NCBI RefSeq assembly: GCF_040730185.1
Contig: NZ_CP160402.1
Span: 1,426,001-1,490,000 of the forward strand
Direction of reading: 5' to 3'
From: Streptomyces sp. Je 1-332
GTDB lineage: Bacteria; Actinomycetota; Actinomycetes; Streptomycetales; Streptomycetaceae
DNA length: 64,000 bases
A model generated the notes under the pieces. The model saw nothing but the letters and a program-made list of their open reading frames with translations, ran no database searches and was not told the origin of the DNA. Position 1 is the first letter of the stretch. Each line of letters starts with the position of its first letter. The position numbers and the translations under genes are program-made. This document shows, piece by piece, positions 18,067-25,480 of the stretch.

Positions 18067-19269
18067 TCAAGCGAGGCGTGGGGTTCTGGGTTCGTAGAAG
18101 GTGCCGTCGCGGAGCATTGCAAACAGCACGTTGATCCGTTGTCGGGCGAGGCGGAGGAGCGCTTGGGTGTGGGTTTTTCCTCTGGCCCGGCATTTGTCGT
18201 AATAGGTGCGGGAGGCAGGATCGTGCAGGGCAGCGAACGCGGACAGGAACATCGCGCGTTTGAGCTGCCGGTTGCCGCCCCGTGGGGCGTGTTCGCCGTG
18301 GATCGAGGTCCCGGAGGACTTGGTGGTGGGGGCGAGGCCGGCGTAGGAGGCGAGGTGGGCGGCGGTGGGGAAGCTGGTGCCGTCGCCGACGGTGACCAGC
18401 AGTGCGGCGGCGGTCCTGACGCCGACGCCGGGCAGCGACGTCAGGACCTTGGAAAGAGGGTGGTCCTCCAGCAGGGCTGCGATCTGGGATTCTGCCGCCC
18501 GTCGTTGCTCGTGAACGGCGCCGAGCGAGCGGGCCAGCGAGGGGATCACGATGTCCAGGGTGCCGGTGCCCGGGACCACGACGGTCTGCTCGTCGAGTGC
18601 ATCGAAGACGTCGTCGGTCAGCCGTTTTGCCATGCGCGGGGCTTTGGGCCGGACCACCTCAACCAGCCTGCGGCGTCCGGCTCTTCGCAGCGCGGCTGGG
18701 GATCCGTAGCGTTCCAGCAGCCAGGTGACCGCCGGGTGATCCAGACGCGGGCCCAGGACCCGTTCCAGGGACGGGTGGAACTGGGTGAGCAGGCCCCGGA
18801 TCCGGTTGGATGTGCGGGTGGCCTCGGCCGCCAGGTCCTGGTCGAAGCCGACGAGGACGGTGAGCTCGGCGGTGATCTCGTCGGTCAGCTGAAGCGAGCG
18901 AAGGGTGTGCGGCATGGTGCGGGCGGCGTCCGCGATGACGGCCGCGTCGCGGGCATCGGTCTTTGCCTCGCCCGGGTAGAGGTCAGCGATCCGTCGCATC
19001 GAAAGGCCCGGCAGGTAGGCGACCTGGCAGCCCGTGTCGCGGGCCACTGTCAGCGGCAGAGCGCCGATCGAGGCCGGCTGGTCCACGACGACCAGGACGG
19101 TGCCGAACTTCTCGCGGAGCTTGTCGAAGACCTGCCGCAGCTTCGGTTCGGTGTTGGGCAGTTGCTTGTCGAAGACTTTCTTGCCGGCCGGGGTGAGTCC
19201 GTGTCCGTGGTGAGCGCTCTTCCCCACGTCCAGGCCCAGGAAGACACCTATCTCGTCGTACTCGTTCAA
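18067..19269 (-). CDS. IS110-family transposase (bridge-type recombinase)
   Basis: The 400-residue protein has an N-terminal RuvC-like DEDD domain: D14 (FLGLDVGKSAHHGHG), D63 (VVVDQPASIG), and D105/D108 (EAKTDARDAAVIADAART). A coiled-coil middle follows. The C-terminal Transposase_20 domain (LTSLPGVGVRTAAALLVTV, then YAGLAPTTKSSGTSIHG) contains the serine expected to attack DNA. The reading frame is intact. The second acidic position is Asp where IS621 has Glu, a variation to check. The start is TTG at 19269 with GGAGG seven bases upstream. Homology begins there. Confidence 0.93.
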   Translation of the reverse strand: MNEYDEIGVFLGLDVGKSAHHGHGLTPAGKKVFDKQLPNTEPKLRQVFDKLREKFGTVLVVVDQPASIGALPLTVARDTGCQVAYLPGLSMRRIADLYPGEAKTDARDAAVIADAARTMPHTLRSLQLTDEITAELTVLVGFDQDLAAEATRTSNRIRGLLTQFHPSLERVLGPRLDHPAVTWLLERYGSPAALRRAGRRRLVEVVRPKAPRMAKRLTDDVFDALDEQTVVVPGTGTLDIVIPSLARSLGAVHEQRRAAESQIAALLEDHPLSKVLTSLPGVGVRTAAALLVTVGDGTSFPTAAHLASYAGLAPTTKSSGTSIHGEHAPRGGNRQLKRAMFLSAFAALHDPASRTYYDKCRARGKTHTQALLRLARQRINVLFAMLRDGTFYEPRTPRLA

Positions 19270-19424
19270 ACCGTCCTCCCGAACGGACGTTGTGCGTGCT
19301 GGCCTGGGCGTTGGCGTCGTGCGCGCATCCACGTTATGCAGACCTGCCGCCTGCGAAGGACCGGGCATTGCGCTCGGCCGGGCGGTAGTCGGACCTCTCA
19401 TCAGCGTCTCCAACGGCGCCTCTC

Positions 19425-19487
19425 GGGCCCGGTGGCACCACCCCCCAGGTCATCGCTTCGACAGGGGGGACCAGCCATGCCGGGCCC
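19425..19487 (-). ncRNA. Candidate bridge RNA segment of the IS110 element
   Basis: A 63-base imperfect hairpin: GGGCCCGG at the outer arm pairs with CCGGGCCC. Inner GGC/GCC and CCCCCC/GGGGGG segments are separated by internal loops around a GTCATCGCTTCGAC apex. IS110 elements transcribe a structured guide RNA from this end, with internal loops matching target and donor. The C6 and G6 tracts could pair with the G run at the insertion site. Transcription and exact ends are not known. Confidence 0.5.
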
Positions 19488-19529
19488 GGAGGCCAGCGGC
19501 CCTCTTGCAGGACCGCGGAAAACATAACG

Positions 19530-19827
19530 GGGGGGAGCCCGCCGCTACCCGGCCGCCAGCCGACCCGCGAGGCTGCCGTCGCTCCCGTCCGCCACGGCCC
19601 GGTGCCGGCCGAGGCTTCTCGCCGCCCGCACCCGGGGGGAGCCCGCCGCCACCCAGCCGCCAGCCGGCCCGCGAGGCAGCCGTCGCTCCCGTCCGCCACG
19701 GCCCGGTGCCGGCCGAGGCTTCCTGCCGCCCGCGCCGGGGGGAGAGGCCCCCGCCACCCGGCCCCAGTCGGCCCGAGAGCCGCCGTCGCTCTCGTTCGCT
19801 TCGGGTGCGGCCCCCGCTGCCCCAGCC
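19530..19827. repeat. GC-rich tandem repeat, period 103-104 bp, about 2.9 copies
   Basis: Units begin with a G run then AG at about 19,536, 19,640 and 19,743. Units 1 and 2 are nearly identical (shared core CGTCGCTCCCGTCCGCCACG), and unit 3 is degenerate. A partial unit appears to lie on the far side of the IS at about 18,020-18,050. The array is between the mycosin stop and the SseB gene and is not coding. Confidence 0.8.
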
Positions 19828-20994
19828 CTACCGCGCAGAGCTGCGGCCGTTCCCGCGGCGCCCCCGCCAGAGGTAGACCGCTGTCGCCAGGAGCGCCGCG
19901 CCCATGGCGCCCGCGACCGGGCCCACCCAGGCCGCGGGACCGTCGTCCCTGTCCGCGTCCGGACCCGGGCCGAAGTACTTCTTTCCGTACGCCGCCGACT
20001 TCAGGCCGTCCGGTTTCATCTTGCCGCCCTCGGCGATCGCGGCTGCCGGGTCGATGAAGCCGAAGCCGTGTGAGTCGTCCCGGCCGCCGGTCGGGACGTC
20101 GCGGGCCGTGTCCTCCAGGAGCTGCTTGATCTGGGGTGGGGTCAGGCCGGGGTGGGCGGCGCGGATGAGGGCTACGGCGCCCGAGACGAACGCGGACGCG
20201 GCGCTGGTGCCCCAGCCTTCGTAGTACTCCCGGTCCGGGTCGGCGATGACGATGTCCTTGCCGGGGGCGCTGACCGTGGCGTACCAGCGGCGGGTGGAGA
20301 AGGAGGCGCGCTCGCCGCTCTCGTCGACGGCGGTGGCGGCGACGACGCCGGGGTAGGCCGCAGGGTACGAGATGTGGTCGCCGCGCTCGCCGCCGTTGCC
20401 CGCGGACGCGACGACGACGGCGCCCTTCTTCAGGGCGTACTGGACCGCGGCGTCCTCGGCGGGTTCGGGGTGCGCGGACTTGGAGTCGTCGCCCAGGGAG
20501 AGGTTGATGACGTCGGCGCCGTGGTCGGTGGCCCAGCGGATGCCGTCGGCCAGGGCGTTGCCCCGGGTGTTGCGCGCCTTCGAGCGGTTCGGGTCGCCGT
20601 CCTCCAGGATCACGCGGATCGGCAGGATCTTGGCCTCGGGCGCGATGCCAAGGACGCCGTCGCCGCGGCCCGCGCCGTGTCCGTGGCCCGCGATGATGCC
20701 GGCCATGGCCGTGCCGTGCCGGGCCCAGGGGCGGTCGCCCTTCTTCGCGCCGAAGCCGACCATGTCCTTGCCTTCGAGGACGTTGCCGGTCAGGTCGGGG
20801 TGATCGCGGTCTATGCCGGTGTCCAGGACGGCGACGGTGACGCCCTTGCCCTTGGTGGTCTGCCAGGCCTGGCTGGTGTGCAGGGCGTCGAGGGCCCATT
20901 GCTGGGCGCGTATGCCGTCGTCGGCGTGGGCCGTGGCGGGCAGGAGGGCGAGCGTCGCGGCGAGGGCGGCGACACCCAGGGGGCGGATTCTCAT
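19828..20994 (-). CDS. mycP: Mycosin-like subtilisin protease (type VII secretion-associated)
   Basis: The 388-residue precursor has a signal peptide (about residues 1-24, ALLPATAHA), a subtilisin domain and one C-terminal membrane helix (PVAGAMGAALLATAVYLW) before a basic tail. The catalytic triad is intact: D58 (VAVLDTGID), H93 (RHGTAMAG) and S264 (GWGTSAASAFVSG). This is the mycosin arrangement, anchored with the protease outside the membrane. Mycosins accompany ESX/type VII secretion systems, yet no ESX core gene is in this window. GGAGAAG precedes the ATG. Its start overlaps the stop of the upstream membrane protein by 4 bp, so the two are co-translated. Confidence 0.93.
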   Translation of the reverse strand: MRIRPLGVAALAATLALLPATAHADDGIRAQQWALDALHTSQAWQTTKGKGVTVAVLDTGIDRDHPDLTGNVLEGKDMVGFGAKKGDRPWARHGTAMAGIIAGHGHGAGRGDGVLGIAPEAKILPIRVILEDGDPNRSKARNTRGNALADGIRWATDHGADVINLSLGDDSKSAHPEPAEDAAVQYALKKGAVVVASAGNGGERGDHISYPAAYPGVVAATAVDESGERASFSTRRWYATVSAPGKDIVIADPDREYYEGWGTSAASAFVSGAVALIRAAHPGLTPPQIKQLLEDTARDVPTGGRDDSHGFGFIDPAAAIAEGGKMKPDGLKSAAYGKKYFGPGPDADRDDGPAAWVGPVAGAMGAALLATAVYLWRGRRGNGRSSAR

Positions 20995-23024
20995 GGGGAC
21001 TTCTCCGTGGCCGCGATGGTCTTGCGCAGCCGCCGCTCGACGCGGTCGGCGATGCCCTTCGCCTCGTGACCGAGGCCCGCCTGGGCGGGGGCCGAGGTGG
21101 TGGACGTCTCCATGGCCTCTTCGGCGGGCTCCGGTTCGGTGACCGTGCGGCCATCGGCGAAGCCGGACACGGAGAAGGCGACGACGGGGGCGTCCGGGAG
21201 CACGGACACGGTCCAGGAGGCGCGCTGGGCGTCGCCGAAGTCCGCGGCGGGGGTGCCCTTGGCCGCGTACGGCCGTGGCATGAGGTCGGGGCGCCGGTCG
21301 AGGCCTTCCTCCGTGAAGCGGTTGCGCAACGAGCTCATCGCGTCGGCGTCGGCCTTGGTGAACAGCAGGCCCACGGTGGTGACATGGCTGCGGGTCGCGT
21401 CCGTGTACGTGGCGCGCAGCAGCCGGAGGCAGCCCGCGGGGGCGAGTGCTTTGCGCAGGAGAGGGTCGAAGGCGCTCTTGCAGTGCGAGTCGGGGGCCAC
21501 GGCGACGCGGGTCCAGGTGCGGTCGGCGCCGCCGGGGCCCGCGCCGTCGCCCTTGATGGCGGCGGGGAAGAGCTGGTCGACGGGCACGCTGTGCCAGAGC
21601 TCGCCCGCCACGGCGTACGTGTTGCGCGTGGTGGCCGTTCCTTCGGAGCCCCCGGTCAGCCAACTCCCGGTCGCCGCGCCCCCGATGAGCCCGAGGCCGA
21701 GCACGACACAGGCGGCCGCGGCGGTCACGCGGGGCTGCACCCAGGTGCGGATGGGGCGCAGCCGGGTGGTGCTGTCGTCGTACAGCGCGGGCCTGGCGAA
21801 CGACACGAAGGGCCGCCCGGCGCCGGGCCCGGGGGTGAGATCGACGGCACCAACCGCCCGCCGTGCGGCGGCCGTTCGGGGGGACATGGGCTTGGGGATG
21901 CGGGCGGGCGGGACGGCGGGGGCGGAGAACCGGGCCTCGCCGCCGGGCTCGGGGGCGGGGGCCGAAGCGGGTCGCGCGGTCGTGAGCCGCGCGTCGGGCG
22001 CGTCCCACGACTCGGCCGCCTCCGTGGATGCACGGGGTACGGAATCGGGCGCGGGGGCCGACGCCGAAGCGGATCGTGCTGACCTGGGCCGCGCGTCAGG
22101 CACGTCCCAAGGCTCGGCCGCCTCCGTAAACGCACGGGGCGCGGGAACGGGCCCTGGGGTGGGCCCCGAAGTGGATTGGGTGGAGCCGGTGGCCTGGCCT
22201 GGCGTGGTCCGGGGGGAAGGCGTGGGCGGGGAGTCGGGCGCGGGTATGTCCGCCGTCATCGGATCCGAGAACCGCACAGGATCCGACAGCCGCCCCGGCT
22301 CCGACAGCGGCACCGGCGGCATCGGCGGACGCAGGGGGTACTCCGCGGCCCGCAGTCCGTCCTCCGCGTCCGGGGTGCCCACGCGCGGCGCGGCGGAAGG
22401 CAGCGGCGGGGACGGGGGCGGGCCAAGGGTCGGGGCGGCGGGCTCGGGGGTCCGCGCGCGCGTCCCTGTCATCGTTGACGGCGGGGCGTCGGGGAAGCGC
22501 GCCGACGCCGGCGGCGGGGGCGGAGACTGCTGAGCCTCGGTGGCCGCATCGCCGGCGTCGTCCGCCCCGCCCAGGTTGTCCGGCTTGTCCGCGTATCCCA
22601 AGGCGCCCGCGTCGCCAAAGTCGCCCGCGTACCCCAAGGCGCCCGCGTCGCCAAAGTCGCCCGCGTATCCCAAGTCGCCCGCGTCGCCCGCGCCGTGGGC
22701 ATGGTCCGCGTTGTTCGCGTCGTCCCGTGCCACCGACGACCCCGGCATCCGTACCCGGTCGAAGGGCGCGAGCAAGTCCCCCAGGACGGAGTCCCTGTCA
22801 GCATCGGCGGGGGCGGGGTCATCGGCCGACGATGGCGATGGCGATGGCAGCACTGCGCCCTCGCCGTCGGGGGCGGGCTCCGGCTCCGGAGCGACCGTCG
22901 GCGGACGCACATCGGGGAAGCGGGCCGACGGCGGGGGCGGCGGAAGCGTCGAGGGCGGGCCCGGCGGTGGGGGCGGAGTCGTGGGGCGTGGTGGGACAGG
23001 GGCCCGTCGCGCTTCCGTGCTCAT
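20991..23024 (-). CDS. Large Pro-rich, single-pass membrane protein, mycosin partner
   Basis: The 677-residue protein has a very long disordered cytoplasmic-type N-terminus (about residues 1-430) rich in Pro, Ala and Ser. Within it are three near-copies of a 12-residue repeat (GYAGDFGDAGAL). One membrane helix (AAAACVVLGLGLIGGAATGSW) is followed by an extracytoplasmic domain of about 200 residues. Two cysteines there (SHCKSAFDPLLRKAL and APAGCLRLL) could form a disulphide. I do not recognise the outer domain. Translational coupling to mycosin suggests a shared membrane complex or a substrate. The repeat-rich part is likely to vary between strains. Confidence 0.75.
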   Translation of the reverse strand: MSTEARRAPVPPRPTTPPPPPGPPSTLPPPPPSARFPDVRPPTVAPEPEPAPDGEGAVLPSPSPSSADDPAPADADRDSVLGDLLAPFDRVRMPGSSVARDDANNADHAHGAGDAGDLGYAGDFGDAGALGYAGDFGDAGALGYADKPDNLGGADDAGDAATEAQQSPPPPPASARFPDAPPSTMTGTRARTPEPAAPTLGPPPSPPLPSAAPRVGTPDAEDGLRAAEYPLRPPMPPVPLSEPGRLSDPVRFSDPMTADIPAPDSPPTPSPRTTPGQATGSTQSTSGPTPGPVPAPRAFTEAAEPWDVPDARPRSARSASASAPAPDSVPRASTEAAESWDAPDARLTTARPASAPAPEPGGEARFSAPAVPPARIPKPMSPRTAAARRAVGAVDLTPGPGAGRPFVSFARPALYDDSTTRLRPIRTWVQPRVTAAAACVVLGLGLIGGAATGSWLTGGSEGTATTRNTYAVAGELWHSVPVDQLFPAAIKGDGAGPGGADRTWTRVAVAPDSHCKSAFDPLLRKALAPAGCLRLLRATYTDATRSHVTTVGLLFTKADADAMSSLRNRFTEEGLDRRPDLMPRPYAAKGTPAADFGDAQRASWTVSVLPDAPVVAFSVSGFADGRTVTEPEPAEEAMETSTTSAPAQAGLGHEAKGIADRVERRLRKTIAATEKSP
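22591..22683. repeat. 36-bp in-frame tandem repeat, about 2.6 copies
   Basis: Copies begin at 22591, 22627 and 22663, each starting GCGTAyCCCAAG. They encode the 12-residue GYAGDFGDAGAL units of the Pro-rich membrane protein. The length is a multiple of three, so copy changes keep the frame. Confidence 0.85.
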
Positions 23025-23163
23025 GCACCCCCCCGTTTCCGCACTCCTTTGCGCGTAACTCTAAGGGCAGATTCCGGTCGTGCGGGAACCGGTCCGCGGC
23101 CCCGGGCGATCTGCCCGGATCATCCCCCTACCCTCGGGTAATCGCGTCTGGCAGGCTTCCGCC

Positions 23164-24366
23164 ATGACCTCCCGTGCAGCAGACCGGGCCCGCTACGACC
23201 GGGCCACCGCACACCTCGACGCCCCCGTCGCGATCGTCGATCTGGAGGCATTCGACGCCAATGCCGACGACCTCGTGCGCCGGGCCGGCGGGAAGCCGAT
23301 CCGGGTCGCGAGCAAGTCCGTGCGCTGCCGGGCGCTGCTCGAACGCGTGCTGGCCCGCGACGGTTTCGCCGGGATCATGTCCTTCACACTGGCCGAGTCG
23401 CTGTGGCTCGCACGCTCGGGCTTCGATGACGTCCTCCTCGCCTACCCCTCGGCGGACCGCGCCGCCTTCGCCGAACTGGCCGCCGACCCGAAGCTCGCGT
23501 CCTCGGTGACCGTGATGGTCGACGACCCGGCGCAGCTGCGGCTCATCGACGAGGCAAGGGGCGGCGGACGCGAAGAGGTGCGGGTCTGCCTGGAGTTGGA
23601 CACCGCCTACCGGGTCCTCGGGGGCCGGGTGCGGATCGGGGCGCTGCGCTCACCCCTGCACTCCCCCGCGCAAGTCGCCGCGCTCGCCCGCGCCGTGGCC
23701 CGGCGTCCCGGGTTCAGGCTCGTGGGCGTGATGGCGTACGAGGGGCATGTGGCGGGGGTCGGTGACGCGGTCGCCGGTCATCCCGCGCGCTCGCGGGCGA
23801 TCCGGTTGATGCAGGCCGCGGCACGCAAGGAGCTCGGGGCGCGGCGCGCCGAGACCATCCGCGCGGTGCGGGCGGTCGCGCCGGATTTGGAGTTCGTCAA
23901 CGGCGGCGGCACCGGCAGTGTGCAGCACACCGCCGCCGAGCGGGCGGTGACCGAGATCGCGGCGGGGTCGGGGCTTTACGTGCCGCGGCTCTTCGACAAC
24001 TACACGTCGTTCAGCGGGCGTCCGGCCGCGCTCTTCGCCCAGCCCGTGGTGCGCCGCCCGAGCGCGGGCACCGTGACCGTCCTCGGCGGCGGCTACCCCG
24101 CCTCGGGTGCCGCGGGCGCCGACCGCTCCCCGGTGCCGTACCTCCCGGAGGGTCTGCGCTACGACCCGCAGGAGGGCGCGGGCGAGGTGCAGACCCCGCT
24201 GCTCGGCGCGCCCGCCGACGACCTGCGGATCGGCGACAAGGTGTGGTTCCGGCACGCCAAGGCCGGGGAGATGTGCGAGCGGTTCGACGCGCTGCACCTC
24301 GTCGGGGGCGACCGCGTGACGACCACCGTCCCGACGTACCGGGGCGAGGGCCGCACCTTCCTCTGA
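23164..24366 (+). CDS. Alanine racemase-fold amino acid deaminase/aldolase
   Basis: A 400-residue PLP enzyme of fold type III. The N-terminal barrel carries the Schiff-base lysine in GKPIRVASKSVRCRALLE (about residue 47). The strands FVNGGGTGSVQ and the C-terminal beta domain (LGGGYPASGAAG, IGDKVWFRHAKAGEMCERF) match D-threonine aldolase/D-serine dehydratase-like proteins. It probably acts on a D-amino or 3-hydroxy amino acid, but the reaction is undefined. The HAKAGE motif near the C-terminus may bind a divalent metal, as in D-threonine aldolase. It is divergent from the mycosin partner gene across 139 bp. Confidence 0.85.
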   Translation: MTSRAADRARYDRATAHLDAPVAIVDLEAFDANADDLVRRAGGKPIRVASKSVRCRALLERVLARDGFAGIMSFTLAESLWLARSGFDDVLLAYPSADRAAFAELAADPKLASSVTVMVDDPAQLRLIDEARGGGREEVRVCLELDTAYRVLGGRVRIGALRSPLHSPAQVAALARAVARRPGFRLVGVMAYEGHVAGVGDAVAGHPARSRAIRLMQAAARKELGARRAETIRAVRAVAPDLEFVNGGGTGSVQHTAAERAVTEIAAGSGLYVPRLFDNYTSFSGRPAALFAQPVVRRPSAGTVTVLGGGYPASGAAGADRSPVPYLPEGLRYDPQEGAGEVQTPLLGAPADDLRIGDKVWFRHAKAGEMCERFDALHLVGGDRVTTTVPTYRGEGRTFL

Positions 24367-24401
24367 CGGGGCCGGTACGGGCGGGGGCGGGCCAGCGGCC
24401 G

Positions 24402-25361
24402 TCAAGGCGGTGTGGCGCCCACGCTGTTGCCCACGCCGCCGCTGGTCTCTCCGCCGCCGACCGGGCGGATCCCCTTGGTGATCTCGTCGATGTCGGAGAG
24501 CGGCGGCGCGCCCTCGTCGGTCCGCGCGTCGATCGCGAAGCGGATGATCACCATGGCCTCGGATCCGACGCTGGAGGGGAAGGCGAGCGACTGGACGTAC
24601 CCGCCGGGGCCCTTCTCGGTGCGGACCCGCCAGCGCACGAGGTAACCGGAGCGGCCCGCGACCGCGACGGACCCCTCCTTGACCTTCTCGTGGCTCGCGA
24701 TGCCGCCGAAGGGCCGCATGCCGACCGCGTCCTCGTCGTACGCCCGGTCCGCCGCGTCCTTGATGTCCCCGAGCGCCAGCGTCTTCGGCGAGCGCTCGTC
24801 GGTCGCGGTCGATGTACGTGAGTAGACCGTGCCGTGCCGGCACAGGCTGCCCTCGCCCGGGCAGTCGTAGACGTCCGGGGTGCGGACGGTGGGGTCGCCG
24901 CCGACCGTGCTGTCGGCCTTCTCCCAGCCGTCGGGCACGGGGATCGTGATGCCGTTGAGCTGGTCGACGAGGGTGGAGGGGTCGGGGTCGGGCGCCGATG
25001 TGGTCGGGGCCGCCGAGGTCGGTGACGGCGGGTCCACCGGCTCCGACGCGCCCGGCACCGGCCCGTCGACCTGCGGGTCGCCTTCGTCCTCGCCCAGGAG
25101 CACCACTCCGGTGACGATCGATGCGACCAGGACGACCCCGGCCGTGGCGAGGGCCACCACCTTGCCTCGGCCCCCTCCGCCGGAGCTCGTCGGCCGCACC
25201 GGCTGTGGCGGGCCGAACGTCGGCTGCGCCCCGCCCATTTGGGGTGATTCGGGCGTACGCCGGTGCTCGGTCCACGCGGACCCGTCCCACCAGCGCTCGA
25301 CGTGCTGTGCGGGCGGGGCCGACGGGTCCGGGTACCAACCGGGAGGGGGCGACATGCTCAT
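24402..25361 (-). CDS. DUF2510 membrane protein, 319 aa
   Basis: The N-terminus is a DUF2510 motif (SPPPGWYPDPSAPP, then RWWDGSAWTEHRR). A Gly/Pro linker, one membrane helix (VVALATAGVVLVASIVTGVVLL), a Pro/Thr-rich stretch and a C-terminal extracytoplasmic domain of about 190 residues follow. Two cysteines in VYDCPGEGSLC may pair. The outer domain is of unknown function. TAGAGT lies six bases before the ATG, so the transcript is probably leaderless. It converges with the racemase-fold gene. Confidence 0.82.
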   Translation of the reverse strand: MSMSPPPGWYPDPSAPPAQHVERWWDGSAWTEHRRTPESPQMGGAQPTFGPPQPVRPTSSGGGGRGKVVALATAGVVLVASIVTGVVLLGEDEGDPQVDGPVPGASEPVDPPSPTSAAPTTSAPDPDPSTLVDQLNGITIPVPDGWEKADSTVGGDPTVRTPDVYDCPGEGSLCRHGTVYSRTSTATDERSPKTLALGDIKDAADRAYDEDAVGMRPFGGIASHEKVKEGSVAVAGRSGYLVRWRVRTEKGPGGYVQSLAFPSSVGSEAMVIIRFAIDARTDEGAPPLSDIDEITKGIRPVGGGETSGGVGNSVGATPP

Positions 25362-25390
25362 CCCGGCACTCTAGGACGTGCTCTGAAGAT

Positions 25391-25480
25391 CAGGACAGTC
25401 AGTACTCCGCTCAGGACAGTCAGTACACCGACTCCACTCAGGACGGTCAGTACACCGACTCCGCTCAGGACGGTCAGTAC
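25391..25480. repeat. Tandem repeats spanning the HAD gene stop codon (21, 27, 27 bp)
   Basis: The 15-mer CAGGACRGTCAGTAC recurs at 25391, 25412, 25439 and 25466. The last copy contains the stop codon of the HAD phosphatase gene, so the unit is a duplicated gene 3' end. There is no spacer diversity, so it is not a CRISPR. Confidence 0.85.

Larger units (their letters stand above)
18047..19535 (-). mobile_element. IS110-family insertion sequence, about 1.48 kb
   Basis: One transposase gene with a long non-coding end (about 260 bp) before its start and a short end (about 15 bp) after its stop, the arrangement of the IS110 subgroup. Both sides abut runs of G: 8 G at the left edge (about 18,050) and 7 G at the right (about 19,530). 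The sequence left of the element (CGAGGCTGCCGCCAACCGCGCC) resembles the repeat units found right of it, so the element appears to have split a tandem-repeat array. No terminal inverted repeat or long target duplication is seen, as expected for this family. Ends are inferred to within a few bases. Confidence 0.75.
19270..19827. other. 558-bp non-coding stretch: IS110 long end plus repeat array
   Basis: No gene is supported here. Bases 19,270 to about 19,535 are the transposase-proximal end of the IS, holding a long hairpin. The remainder, up to the mycosin stop codon, is a three-unit tandem repeat. Open frames crossing the area on either strand lack family homology. Confidence 0.7.

Noticed and set aside
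20991..23024. Calling the mycosin partner EccB or another ESX core component.
   Set aside because: It has one central membrane helix and an unrelated outer domain, and the ESX core proteins are longer or multi-pass.
25391..25480. Repeats that might be read as a small CRISPR array.
   Set aside because: Spacers are 6-12 bp and nearly identical, with no cas genes. It is a tandem duplication of a gene end.
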